Below are positions 25,956 through 38,013 of a stretch of DNA of 64,000 nucleotides, piece by piece. The stretch is taken from contig NC_081414.1 in NCBI RefSeq assembly GCF_030272615.1, positions 664,669,938 to 664,733,937 of the forward strand, read 5' to 3'. The position numbers and the translations under genes were made by a program. The stretch comes from Cryptomeria japonica (Eukaryota; Streptophyta; Pinopsida; Cupressales; Cupressaceae). The notes beneath the pieces are model-generated. The model saw nothing but the letters and a program-made list of their open reading frames with translations, had not been told where the DNA came from and ran no database searches. Within the stretch, counting starts at the first letter, position 1. Each line of letters starts with the position of its first letter.

Positions 25956-26616
25956 TGGTAGTGTAGGTTTTTTTATTTTCCTTATGTTAGGGGGTATTTA
26001 TTTTTCCTACACATATATTATTAAGCTTGCTTAGGTTATTAGGTGTGGTTAATATGAGGACACGTGGCGGAATACATTAGCTACATGTGTAACTCTCCAC
26101 CTCACATGGGTAGTTGAGTTACACACCCTCTTTTGGCTTGTTGTGCCACCTCTCATAACCACTATTTTGTCATTTCCTAAGTGGGTTATGGGGTAGTTGG
26201 GTTTCTCACCCTCTTTTGGCCTTATGTGCCACCTCTTATAACTCCTTTTTTGTTTTCATGTAAGGAGGTTATGCCACATGTTTTGGCATTTACCAAGTAG
26301 GTAAAAACCTCCCACCTTTTATGGGCTAGTAGGTAAAACCTCCCACTTTTTATGGAGGTGGGAGTTAATGCACCTCTTGGTTGTATATGCTATTATTTTT
26401 CTATATAATAAGCAATATACTCTCACCTTCACAAGGGAAGTGATAGCTCGGTGAGACTCTTCTCTAAATTCTCTTCTTTATCTCTATTTTTCTCTCATAT
26501 CAGATTTATCTTCATTCAGCTATTTTGATCTTCGATCATCCGTTGCTTGGAGTTGCATGTGATCGATGACCGACATCAGATCCTGGCTCAATTCTTGCTT
26601 CTCACAGAATTTAACA
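25956..26616 (+). repeat. Element C LTR 3 (3' outer)
   Basis: It begins TGGTAGTGTAGG (second T of TGTT changed) and ends TTTAACA. It is followed by target duplication acaac at 26617-26621. It has very few private changes. Confidence 0.95.
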
Positions 26617-26621
26617 ACAAC

Positions 26622-26690
26622 ATCCTCACAAATAAAAGATATGGGTTGTGGAGAGTATTCTATTGCAAATACTTTAAGTGGGAAACAATT
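26622..26690 (+). pseudogene. Element A third fragment (linker after protease)
   Basis: Only 69 bp of element A lie between C and D. The frame from 14508 continues open through the acaac duplication and this segment, and resumes at 41929 after element D. Confidence 0.65.
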
Positions 26691-27929
26691 TGATGAATAC
26701 TAAGAGGGGAGGGGTGAATTAGTATACCAAAAAATATTGTAAACAAACTTTTAAATAGTTTAGCAGACAACTGGTGCAACAGATTCACTAATAAACCGGT
26801 TAAGATAAATGCAAACCAAATAGCAAACAAAGCATTCACCCACAAAAGCAAAATCACCATAACACAAGATATTTGACATGGAAACCCAAATGGGAAAAAC
26901 CACAGTGAGCAGAAACTCACAAGTAACAATCTGCAGAATAGTAACCAGACCGGTTAAGGTCGGACCGGTTAAGGTCATACAATGTTCATTACCAGAACAG
27001 ATCCTGTTAGGAATCTAGATCTTTGTTAGGAGATAAGTCCCGTTAAAGAATACCTTTTTAAAGGATTTCAGATCCACAGTTGTGAACCACCTTGTTAGAG
27101 GATTTACAAAGGCTTTGTTGGGCCTACCCAGTTAAGGGTTTCAGACTTGTCGAAGATATTAGTAATCAACAAGCGAATGATCGAGATACTGGCATAGTAT
27201 GCTTGGTTAGATCCTTGACAGCTCATTATTAATGAATTTCGGCATTACTTCAGTCTTCAATATCTCCACACTCTATCTCTTCACATAGACCTAATCTTCT
27301 CTTCAATGATCACACATAACCTTTTCTCTTCTATGTCTCACACATCACACATCTCATACATACAAACCCTAGACATGATGTCCTTATAAAAGAAATTGAT
27401 TTCATGTCAGTCCAATAGGATTAGACTATAAGTTCCTAAGTTCAGTGCATCTAGACACATTTGTTAACACGACACAAAATCACCACCAAAGTGTTGATGG
27501 ATGATAATTCATCACACATTACAATAATATCGATTGGTAACTCATCATAGAGTAATACTAGTTAATACAATATACCGATTACCAGTTGTCAAAAATGAAG
27601 ACTGGTAGATCGTAGTGTTTCGATCAAAAGTTAACTACTGCTTGGTTCCTTCGTACCGCTTTAGCTCCTCGAACCGCTTGGGATCCTCATACCGCTTGAG
27701 CTCCTCAAATCGCTTGGGATCCTCGTACCACTTGGGGTCTTCATACCGCTTGTGGTCTTCATACAATCTATGACCGGTAAACCATTTTTGGCAAAACATC
27801 GATAGTCTAAAGACTATACATTCAATAATACACAATACCGGTTGGAACAATTACCGGTTGAGCATAACTCATACATCAAGAAAGTGTGTGTCCATCAATG
27901 ACAATCAAAACATCATCAAAGTGCCAACA
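26691..27929 (-). repeat. Element D 3' LTR (left end)
   Basis: It matches 40703-41923 with small indels. Near its left end it holds GAAACCCAAATGGGAAAAACC (21-base block at about 26880), also found in E and F. Several ACCGGTT words and an 18-bp minisatellite (27651-27758) are present. Confidence 0.9.
27651..27758. repeat. 18-bp minisatellite in element D LTR, six units
   Basis: Units have the form TCATACCGCTTGGGATCC with 2-4 differences each, at 27651, 27669, 27687, 27705, 27723 and 27741. The matching block in the other LTR is 41645-41752, also six units. On the minus strand it reads as repeated K-R-Y-E-D-P / K-R-F-E-E-L hexapeptides. Confidence 0.93.
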
Positions 27930-27943
27930 ATCTCCCCCTTTGG
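27930..27943 (-). other. Element D polypurine tract
   Basis: On the minus strand this reads CCAAAGGGGGAGAT and ends at the LTR boundary. A second PPT-like string lies at about 28133-28146. Confidence 0.8.
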
Positions 27944-28208
27944 CATTGATGGCAACACTTAGGAAAATTTTGACATCTAAGTGTTTTTACAACAAAAATG
28001 CCATAATCAAAATTACTCCCTCTAAGCATATACACTACCCCTTTTGCAAAGATTACAATGTACACTATTCCCCAAAATGGTAACATGAAAGTACATGAAA
28101 TGGTAACATTGACCAAAATTTTAATGTACACTACTCCCCCTTTGCCAACAATGACAAAGTAATGCAAAGTAACCCCTTTTTGCATATATAATAAAATAGA
28201 GTAGATGT

Positions 28209-30533
28209 TCATGACAATAAGGATTGAAATTTCTCAAAAATAGATTTAAAGTCCTGCACAAAAGTTTTCATGGCCAATGTCCATGACTCAAGTAATGAGA
28301 TAGCCACCTCACTTTCAGTCTTCATTTGTAATGCCAATTTTTCCATTGCATCAATGGTACTCATCTCTTGAGTTACCGTGATAGCTTCCAGGTTGAGAAA
28401 ACATTTCTAAAGAATCTGCAGTCTTGGCAATAGGAGCAGTTGAAGCTCCTGCAAATCTTGAGTCCGGTTCCTGATCTCTAAGTCCATCTTGGTAGTCTGC
28501 TACTGATAACGATGAATGGGTTGTCCATAGGTAGTGAATGAATCATATGGCATCTTGAAATTGTTGATATATGCATGCAACTTTGATTGGAGTTGAGATT
28601 TCTATTTAAGCACATCATCACAAAATAGATGGGGTTGGCAGATTTTACTCAACAGTAATTTACCTTCACCCATAGCAACACTGATATCATTATGTTGTTT
28701 CAGTAGTTGTGTCCACAGTTCATTCATTTGCTTGACTAAGGCAGTATTGAGTGCCTTTTCATGGTTATTCTTTTCAGTTGCTTTAGCAACATCTTCCAAT
28801 CATTGTACCTAGTCCTCCACTATGGTACATAGGAGTTTGAGCTTGGATAGAGAGGAATCAGTACTGGGGAGGTTGGTACTGGGAATTAGACTGGTAAGGG
28901 TGTCAGCCGCAGTTTGTATGACATCTTGCTCTGTCTTCCTTCGCAATTCTTCCAGTCTCTCCTGTGCAAGTTTGATGCGTTGTAGTAGCTCAGACTCATC
29001 TGCTAATTGAGTCAGACTTGCAAGAGTTAGATCAATAGGACTGGTGGTATCAACCTATTTGGTTTGATCACCGGTTGCCTTAGGAGTCTACCCTCCTTCT
29101 TTTGTTTTGATCTCCACTTATTTGTTCTTCTCTGCTTCCTTCTCCTCTTCTGCTCTTTTCTTATCCTCTTTTGTCTTCTTTTGCTCCTCTTCTTGTGTTT
29201 TCTTCTCTTCCTCCTTCTTCCTTTCTTCTTCCTTCCTCTTCTCTTCTTCTTTTCTCTTATCTTCCTCTCTCTTCTTTTCTTCCTCTTTCTTCTTTTCTTC
29301 CTCTTTCTTTTTCTCTTCCTCTTTTCTCTTGTCTTCCTCTTTCTTTTTTTCTTCCTCTTTTCTCTTGTCTTCCTCTTTCTTTTTCTCTGACTCTTTCCTC
29401 TTGATTTCTTCTTGCCTTGCTTTTTCCTCTTGCTCTTTCTCCGCTTTCTCTTTGTCCCGTTTCTCTTTCTCAACTTGTTCTTTGTCAAGAGTGACATCCT
29501 CAATATCTAATGCATCAACATCAATAGTGTCAATTTGTTCTGTCACTCTTTCACCTTAACTATCAAATAACTCATCCGGTTGGCCTGAGGATAGGTCAGG
29601 TTCTTGATCAACCTTCCTAGCGGCTTCAGATACTTGATGTATTTTGACAGTAGCTTTCACATGTATGTGAGTATCCTTTTCCACTTTAAAAGCTTTACCT
29701 TCTAGTAGCCCGAGTCTTCTCCTTCTCATGAAGAAGATTCCTTTGTTCTTATCCATTATTTCAAATAATTCAGAATTTGAAGCATCAGGAAAGTATTGTG
29801 CAAAAATTTTCTCCCTGGTCTCCTGTTCTCTTTCAATGGCAATGCACCATTTATTATCTAAAGAATTATACAAAGAATCTGATGTAACCGATCTAATCTC
29901 AAATGGAGACCAATCATTAATACATAAGTATTTAATGACTTCCTGTTCTACCTCTTCTTTCTCATTATCATTAAAATCATCAAAATATTCCTTTAAATCA
30001 TCAAGTACTTTTCTCCTAATATTTTTAATTGTCCTCCGACAATGTGTCATTGGCTTATAAGAAGAAATGTCTATATTTATCGGTGCAGAAGTTGCAGGTA
30101 CATTACTAGTAGATTTCACCTTCTTGCTTGATTGCCTTGTCTTCTTTATTTGAATCTTTGGTTCAGTGTCCTCTGACTCTGGTGAGTGGGTCTTGGATTT
30201 TCGCTTCCTCTCAAATACCTTTGCTGGAATAATCTCAGGTTTCTTCTTAGCTGGTGTTCAATTGGTCACTTTCAGACTGGTAGAGGTAACCGGTGTAGAT
30301 ACCGATGGCACTACTTTGCCCTTTTTCTATTTTGGTTCTTCAATTGGTGTGACCCTTTCCACGTAGGTACCAATTCTCTTTTTCTTTGCATCCAATGGTG
30401 AGGCAAGTAGGATAGAGGCATACCCGATCAACATGTCATTCACCACTTCATACCCCATAGGTCCAACTACTTCCTTTCTTAGTTCCATCGCTTCCATTAT
30501 GCAATCATCTATCCTTATTGTGAAGCAGATGTC
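28209..30533 (-). pseudogene. Element D ORF2, C-terminal part: K/E-rich coiled-coil protein of unknown function
   Basis: One minus-strand frame continues from the E insertion (30533) to TGA 28209-28211 with scattered stops (for example 29556-29558). It starts with a hydrophobic globular-looking segment (about 30533-30330), then a Lys/Ser-rich basic linker and a mixed region open for 187 codons (29556-30119). Next is about 100 residues of almost pure Lys/Glu/Arg (about 29118-29450), predicted to be a single charged helix or coiled coil, and a Leu-rich helical tail. No polymerase, integrase or protease motif is present. I do not recognise the family; it may match the hypothetical or 'putative plant transposon' proteins of seed plants, but this was not tested. 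Confidence 0.6.
29150..29450. repeat. Polypyrimidine/polypurine tract of about 300 bp
   Basis: The plus strand is nearly pure C/T built from CTTCCT and CTTTTT blocks (TCTTCCTCTTTCTTTTT-type units). It encodes the K/E-rich helix of element D ORF2 on the minus strand. Open frames on the plus strand (poly-S/F) are artefacts. Confidence 0.9.
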
Positions 30534-32098
30534 TGATAACTCAATGATGAACAATAAGTACCAAACCGGTACTGAGAGGGGGGCTGAATCAGTCAGTCAC
30601 AAAAACTTTTCCTGAACCGATTTGACTGCAAACATTGCAAATGTCTTATAGACAATAACACCGGTCTGAAACAGAGTGCAACCGGTAAAGCTAAGAATGA
30701 CTGTGACAAGCATTAACTAGTTAATCACTTAGCTTTCCACTCAACTTAATACTACACTTCCATTTCACCCTTATGCATTAATAGGTAATCTATCATTAGA
30801 AATATAATAACAGCTAGCTCAGCATGATTTACCTTCAGACACAAATCACTTAAATCATCACATGAAAAATACTACACATGACACACAAATTTTTCACGTG
30901 GAAACCCAACTGGGAAAAACCATGGTGGGGATGAATACCCACAAGTTGCTTTTGAACTCTTTAGAAGTCCTCTTTGTTAAGAGCCTAGTCTAGTTAAAGA
31001 CTGTTACAATAGGTTCTGCTAGGAATCGATCCTGTTAGAGATCACCCGGTTAAGGGATGGCTAAGTACCCGGTTAAGGGTTAAACCTTGTTGGAGGTTAC
31101 CTTGTTAGAGGATTTCAAGAACTCAATGAGTTTGAGTCACCCTGTTAAAGGATTTACAACAAGATGATTAAAGCTGCCCAATTAAGGGATTTTCCAACTA
31201 CTGAAGTGGTTAAAGATCAATAGGTATTACAATGATCTGATAATAGCACTCAATGCCTAATGCAGATCCGCTTAAGTTCCTTCCTTCTGCACACACACTA
31301 TGCAGGAATCAATCCTCTTATCTCATCTGGTCTGACAAGAATCACGTATCTTTGCCCTTAGATACACACACCATTTGCCAACAACCTCAGTATGAAACAC
31401 AACATCGACCTTATAGGAAACAGATAGGTCAGTAGCATAAACCCTAAACATTTAGGTTAAGCAATTTAGGTGGTTCAATCCTGGCCATTGAACACTTTGC
31501 ATTTGAATATAATGGTCTTGAACAGATCTCAAGATATTCTCCATCATTCGTTCTTCACCATTTCATGGAGGTGATAACCCATCATGTGTTCTCCACCGTT
31601 TACAGGGACTTTGCACATTCTTGAGGCAGATAGGATCAATCTCCTTCATGCAAGATCCTTCACGCACACAAAGCTAACGTGACAACATGATCTGATCTTG
31701 ATTACAATGCTAGCTCATCACAAAATGTCATCGGTTGAGTCACACAGGCTTGGAACACTTCAACCGGAAACCCTTAAGCTAAGACTACCAACCAATAGTC
31801 ATACCATATTAAGCCTTAATAGAAAACATTCCATATGTCGGTTCACATTCCATCATACCGGTTCACTTGGACAAACATACCGCTTCACCTATTGCTCATA
31901 TATCGGTTTATACTGCTATACCAGTTCTCTTTGCTAGCTTATTAGCTTCAATATACCTATTCACTTCTTTGCACATATACCGCTTCACCATATTATACGG
32001 ATTCACTTTTTAGCATATTGTCGGTTCACTCTCCTATATATTGACATCAATGACAACATAATATCATCATGTCAACATACTCTGCACAAATGCCAACA
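30534..32098 (-). repeat. Element E 3' LTR (left end)
   Basis: TG...CA on the minus strand. It has many ACCGGT-core words, the block GGAAACCCAACTGGGAAAAA near 30897 and, at about 31835-32035, a degenerate array of 20-24 bp units around ATACCGGTTCAC. Confidence 0.92.
31835..32035. repeat. Degenerate ATACCGGTTCAC array in element E LTR
   Basis: About eight units of 18-32 bp share ATACCGGTTCAC or a one- to three-base variant (ATACCGCTTCAC, TATCGGTTTATA, GTCGGTTCACTC). A matching array lies at about 37765-37950 in the other LTR, where several units keep the exact core. Confidence 0.75.
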
Positions 32099-32334
32099 AT
32101 CTCCCCCTTTGGCATTGATGGCAATATACAAAGATATTACCTAGCATCACATCTTCTACTGCAAATAGCTTCTCTGCTTCACATCTTCTCCCCCTTTGAT
32201 AACAATGCCAAAGTGGAGGCACAAGTTTTTCTATTCCACTATGTTGCCTCCCCCTGAGGAGTAGCATCCTTCAACACATCAATCCTAAAAAATATTGGAC
32301 ACTGCAATACCTGACTGATGTGGAGCACATACTT
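32099..32334 (-). other. Element E 3' untranslated region with repeated PPT-like motifs
   Basis: The polypurine tract (minus strand CCAAAGGGGGAGAT) abuts the LTR at 32099. Two more G-runs of the same type occur at about 32189-32201 and 32247-32257. No ORF. Confidence 0.65.
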
Positions 32335-35300
32335 TCAGTTCACCTCTTGAAGGGGTAGCAACCCTAATTCACCTCTCAAATAGGTAAATATAGCCTTTGG
32401 TAGAGGCTTGGTGAATATGTCTGCTAACTGCTCCTTACTAGAAACATATTCCAACACAACCTCCTTGTTCTGAACCTTCTCCCTCAAGAAATGACACTTG
32501 AGCTCAAAGTGCTTGGTTCTAGCATGCAAAACTGGATTCTTGGAAATGTTAATTGCACTTGTATTGTCACAAAATATGCTTACCAGTTCAAATACAGGAA
32601 TTTTGAAGCCATTTAATACATGCTTCATCCAAATACTCTGGGTGCAGTTCATAAAAGCTGCAACATACTTCACTTCTGCTATAGACTGAGAGATACAACT
32701 CTGCTTTTTACTCATCCATGAGACCAGTCTACCACCAAGGAAAAATGCACCACCGGTTCTGCTCTTCCGGTCATCTACATTACCAGCCCAATCAGCATCT
32801 GTAAACACTTTCAGGTTGAAATCATTATTATATGGATACCATAACCCATAGTCAATTGTTCCCTTCAGATATCTAAGAATCTGCTTGACTACTACCAAGT
32901 GGGATTCTCTTGGGCTTTGCTGAAACCGAGCGGTAATACCCACTACATGTGCAATGTCCGGTCTGCTATGCACTACATAATGCAATTTACCAATGATTGA
33001 TCGGTAATCCTTCTCATTTACCAATGCCGAGTCATCCTCTTTTGATAATTTACAACCGATCACTATTGGTGTACCGACCGGTTTACTATCTTTCATGCCA
33101 AAGGTCTTAAACACCTCTTTGACATACTTGGACTGAGTAATAAAGATTCCTTCTTTCATTTGCTAAATTTGTAGTCCAATGAAGAACTTAATTTCCCCTA
33201 TGAGTGACATCTCAAACTCCTTTTTCATCTCATCTACAGAATCATGACTCATCTTGTCATCTCCTCCAAAGATGATGTCATCAACAAATACTTCATAGAT
33301 TAGAATCCGATCTCTTTCTGATTTCAAATAGATATTGCTATCTTCACTTGTTCTTTCAAATCCAATCTTCACAAGATGGGAGTGCAAGCGTTCATACCAT
33401 GCTGTAGGTGCCTGCTTTAGTCCATACAAGGCTTTATGTAGCCTACACACCATGTCACTGTCTTCTGATAGGGAAAACCCATCTGGTTGTTCTATGTACA
33501 CCTCCTCTTCAAGTATTCCATTTAGGAATGCAGATTTTACATCCACTTGATATACCTTGAATCCTTTAAAAGCTACATATGCAAGAAGCATACGCACTCC
33601 TTCCAATCTTGCTACTGGAGCAAAGGTTTCTCCATAGTCTTCTCCTTCTTCTTGGGTGTATCCTTTACACACTAGTCTGGCTTTGTTCCTTACCACTGTG
33701 CCATCCTCATTTAGCTTGTTTCTAAAAACCCATTTGGTTCCAATGACATTTTTATGCTCCGGTCTGGGTACCAAAGACCATGTACCATTCTTCTCTATCT
33801 CGTCAAGTTCCTCCTCCATTGCCATGATCCAGTCTTCATCTTTATGTGCCTCTTTGAATGATTTAGGCTCAAATTCAGAGATCATACATGAGCTTTCTCT
33901 GACCTTTCTTCTTGTAAGAATTCATGCATCTTTGTCTCCTATGATCTATTTTTGATCATGATTGAGTTTGACATACTTAGGTATGTTCTTAACAGATTCT
34001 TCTTTCTTTTCTTCTTCATCCTCATCTTCATCTGCATCAGCATCCACCTGTGTAGGAACACAATTATTGGTACTGGGCTGATTTGCAATCGGTTCCCGTA
34101 AGGTTACTACCGGTTCATCTCCTACTTGCTCACTATTGGTTTCCTCAGGTTTCCCAGAGTTTTCATCAACCCTAACATTGATGCTTTCAACAAATCTTTG
34201 AGTCCTATTGTTGAAACATTTGAGAGCTTTACTCTTGGTGGAATATCCTAAGAATATTCCTTCATCACATTTTGTATCGAACTTGCTCTGATGTTCACTC
34301 CTCTTGATATAACATTTGCTACCAAACATTCTAAAGTAGCTTACCACTGGTGTCTTACCGGTCCATTACTCATAAGGAGTCTTATCCTTTCCCCTTTTGA
34401 TGAGTACCTAGTTCATTGTGTAGACTGCAGTGCTCACCACTTCTCTCCAAAAGGTGTGAGAAACTTTTCCTTGGATCAACATAGTTCTAGCTGCTTCAAC
34501 CATAGTCCAATTGTTTCTCTCTGCTAAGCCATTCTGCTGTGGAGTCCAGGGGGCAGACAGTTGCCTCTTGATGCCATTCTCTTCACAATATTTGTTGAAT
34601 TCACTGGAAGTGAATTCCCCTCCTTGATCAGTTCTAAGGCATTTGATTCTTCTACCAATGCTCTGAAAGCTTTGAATTTTCCAAAGGCTTCAAACTTGTC
34701 CTTCAAGAATGTGACCCACATCATTCTTGAACAATCATCTGTAAGAATCATAAAATACCTATCTCCCTACACACTCCTAGTTTTCATAGGAACACAGAAA
34801 TCAGTATGCACAAGATCAAGTAAGTTGTCTTCTGTGAAAGATTTACCTTTGAAGGTTGAGGAAGACATTTTCCCTAGTTAATGTTCTTTGCACAAAGGAT
34901 TTTCCAATTTTCTTAGCATCGACAGTCCTCTAACTACCTTGATCTTACTGGCCTTCACAATGTTATCAAAGTGTACATGGCAGAGTCTCCTATGCCATAT
35001 CCAGCTATCATCAAACTTATCCATAAGACATGTACTTATATTTTCATTTAGCTGAAATAAGTTACCTTTGGTCTACATACCGATGGCCATCAAATCACCA
35101 TTCTTCCCTTTGATTTAGTACACTCCATTTTTGAATTCCAGAGTAAGTCCACTGTCATTCAGCTGGGCAACACTCAATAGATTATGTCTGAGACCTTCCA
35201 CCTAATACACATTGTCAGCACTGCTCTTTCCATTCAGAGAGATGGACCCTCTTCCTCTGACCATACATGGTGCATCATTACCAAACTGAACCACACCACC

Positions 35301-36410
35301 ATCATATTCTTCCAAAAATAGAAACTTTCTCTGGTCACCAGTCATATGATGAGAACAACCACTGTAAATAATCCACTCATTGGAATTATCAAAGCGGGAG
35401 ACACGAGCCTTCTTTCCTAACACATCTTCCTTTACTGCAACAAACACAACATCTTCATTCTCTTCATCTTCCAATTCCTCATCTGTGACACCTTCATCAA
35501 CTGCAACAAAATAGTTTCTCTGGTTTCCTCCTTTTAATTTCTTGAACCTCTTCGGTTTGTCCTTGTTGTCACCATTAGGACAGTTTATAGCAATATGTCC
35601 TATCCGGTTACAAGAAAAGCATTTCAAAGGGAGCTTACCTATGTATTTACCAGTTCCTTTAGGAAGTTTCCTGGCAAGAAGAGATTCAAATTCCATCAGG
35701 ATCTCCTCATCATCCATTTCTTTGCTCTGTCTTGGTTCACCACTAGTGCTTGCTTCTTTTCCACTTTTGGATGGTACAACAGAAGCTCTAAAAGTTGATT
35801 CAGTCTTTTGAACACTACCATCAAAACTATTTAGCTCATAGGCTATCAACTTTGCAATGATGGAGTCTAGGGATACCTTAGTCTTGTCTATTGATCTCAA
35901 CTCCTGAATAGCAACAACCCTTATTGCATAGACCGGTAATAAGGATCTTAGAACTTTGCTTACCACAATGGAATCTTCCATTTTACCACCTACACTCTTG
36001 ATATCTCCAACAACAGTTTTGATTCTTATTCCATACTATTGAATGTTCTCACCTTCAACCATCTACATGTCTTCAAACTTCCCTCTAAGGCTTTCTTCCT
36101 TATCTTGTTTTACATGCTCATCACCGCCATAGATATTCTCAAGAGTGTCACATACTTCTTTGGGATTATCTTTATCCTGGTCATCAATAAACTCAATGTC
36201 AAATAAGTTGCTCATTAGGGATTCCATGACTTGCCCATTCTCCTATATTTCTCTCTTTTGATCATCAGTGAGAGTACCAGTAGGAATAACAAAAGCATTC
36301 TCAACATAGCTCCAGTGTTGAGCACCCATGCTTCTGATGTAAATCTTCATTCTGTCCTTCCATATTTTGAAGTTATCTCTGTTGAACTTTGGGTCTTCCC
36401 TCTTCATCAT
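32335..36410 (-). pseudogene. Element E copia gag-pol polyprotein (decayed)
   Basis: It reads on the minus strand from ATG 36410 to TGA 32335-32337. Gag begins with an N-F-K-I-W-K-type segment, then a zinc knuckle CX2CX4HX4C (C-F-S-C ... H ... C, about 35567-35608). The protease site reads W-I-I-Y-S-G-C-S: the catalytic Asp is Tyr (codon 35364-35366). Integrase remnants are at 33946-35100. Reverse transcriptase (33163-33885) is open for 240 codons with F-V-D-D in place of Y-V-D-D. RNase H (32335-33159) has T-D-A-D-W-A-G and the C-terminal A-D-I-F-T-K-P-L motif. Stops and frameshifts separate the pieces, and loss of the protease Asp alone would disable processing. Confidence 0.9.
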
Positions 36411-36467
36411 TACAATAGAATCTTTCCCTCAAGTAGTTAAGCTTACAACACAAAGGACCTAGAGGAT

Positions 36468-36479
36468 GCTCTAATACCA
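36468..36479 (-). other. Element E primer binding site
   Basis: TGGTATTAGAGC on the minus strand, two bases from the LTR. One C-to-T change from the initiator-Met site. Confidence 0.85.
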
Positions 36480-36481
36480 AT

Positions 36482-38013
36482 TGATAACTCAATGACGAAC
36501 AATAAGTACCAAACTGGTACTGAGAGGGGGGGTGAATCAGTATAGTCACAAAAACTTTTCCCGAACCGGTTTGACTACAAACACTACAAATGTCTAACAG
36601 ATAGTAACATCGGTCTCGAACAAAGTGCAACTGATAAAGCTAAGAATGACTGTGACAAGCATTAACCGGTTAATAACTTAGCTTTCCACTTAACTTAATA
36701 CTACACTTCCATTTCACCCTTATGCATGAATAGGTAATCTATCATCGAGAATATAATAATAGCTAGCTCAGCATGATTTACCTTCACACACAAATCACTT
36801 AAATCATCACATGAAAAATACTACACATGACACACAGATTTTTCACGTGGAAACCCAACTGGGAAAAACCATGGTGGGGATGAATACCCACAAGCTGCTT
36901 TTGAACTCTTTAGATGTCTACTCTGTTAGGAGCCTAGTCTGGTTAAAGACTATTACAATAGGTTCTACTAGGAACCAATCCTATTAGAGATCACCTGGTT
37001 AAGGGATGGCTAAGTACCCGGTTAAGGGTTAAACCTTGTTAGAGGTTACCTTGTTAGAGGATTTCAAGAACTCAATGAGTTTGAGTCACCCTATTAAAGG
37101 ATTTACAACAAGCTGGTTAAAGCTACCCATTTAAGGGATTTTCTAACTGTTGAAGTGGTTAAAGATCAATAGGTATTACAATGATCTGATAATAGCACTC
37201 AATGCCTAATGCAGATCTGCTTAAGTTCCTTCCTTCTGCACACACACTATGCAAGAATCAATCCTCTTATCTCATCTAGTCTGGCAAGAATCATGTATCT
37301 CTGCACTTAGATACACACACCATTTTTCCAACAACCTCAGTATGAAACACAACATCGACCTTATAGGAAACAAATAGGTCAGTAGCATAAACCCTAAACC
37401 CTAAACATTTAGGTTAAGCAATTTAGGCGGTTCAATCCTGGCCATTAAACACTTTGCATTTGAATACAATGGTCTTGAACAAATCTCAAGATATTCTCCA
37501 TTGTTTGTTCTTCACTATTTCATGGAGGCGATAACCCATCACACGTTCTCCACTGTGTATAGGGACTTTGCACATTCCCGAGGCAGATAGGATCAATCTC
37601 CTTCATGCAAGAGACTTCACGCGCACAAGGCTGACGTGACAACATGATCTGATCTTGATTACAATGCTAGCTCATCACACAATGTCATCGGTTGAATCAC
37701 ACAGGCTTGGAACACTTCAACCAGAAACCCTTAAGCTAAGACTACCAACCTGCTAGTTCACATTCCATCATACTGGTTCACTTGCACAAACATACTGCTT
37801 CACCTATTTCTCATATACTGATTTATATCGCTATACCGGTTCTCTTTGCCAGCTGCTTAGCTTCAATATACCTGTTCACTTCTTTGCACATATACCGGTT
37901 CACCATATTATACCGGTTCACTTTTCAGCATATTGCCGGTTCACTCTCCTATATATTGACATCAATGACAACATAATATCATAATGTCAACATACTCTGC
38001 ACAAATGCCAATA
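36482..38013 (-). repeat. Element E 5' LTR (right end)
   Basis: It matches the left LTR with several percent difference and small indels. Its right terminus reads CCAATA instead of CCAACA, so the terminal CA/TG has one mutation. It is followed by duplication atgtt. Confidence 0.9.

Larger units (their letters stand above)
14514..26616 (+). mobile_element. Element C: tandem Ty1/copia array (three LTRs, two internal regions)
   Basis: LTRs of exactly 661 bp at 14514-15174, 20235-20895 and 25956-26616 alternate with internal regions of exactly 5060 bp at 15175-20234 and 20896-25955. The whole array is flanked by one perfect pair of 5-bp duplications, acaac, at 14509-14513 and 26617-26621; no separate duplication flanks the middle LTR. 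Such an array is expected from unequal recombination between LTRs rather than two insertions. Domain order (zinc knuckle, protease, integrase, reverse transcriptase, RNase H) is that of copia. The two internal regions align without net indels and differ by scattered substitutions. Confidence 0.95.
30534..38013 (-). mobile_element. Element E: Ty1/copia retrotransposon on minus strand
   Basis: LTRs are 36482-38013 (5') and 30534-32098 (3'). Target duplications are atgtc (30529-30533) and atgtt (38014-38018), one transition apart. The primer site at 36468-36479 reads TGGTATTAGAGC, one base from the Met-initiator consensus. The internal region carries gag, protease, integrase, reverse transcriptase and RNase H in copia order. 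It lies inside element D ORF2, whose frame is restored when E is removed. LTRs share the TGGGAAAAACC block with D and F. Stops and frameshifts show it is dead. Confidence 0.92.

Noticed and set aside
14509-26621. Two independent copia insertions side by side
   Set aside because: They share one LTR and only one pair of target duplications exists, at the outer ends.
27651-27758. Regular short repeats considered as a CRISPR array
   Set aside because: Units are contiguous with no unique spacers, lie in an LTR and occur in the paired LTR; the genome is eukaryotic.
29027-29559. Plus-strand ORFs rich in Ser, Phe and Leu, and the Arg/Lys-only minus frame
   Set aside because: Alternate-frame shadows of the polypyrimidine tract; the real frame is the K/E one continuous with the rest of D ORF2.
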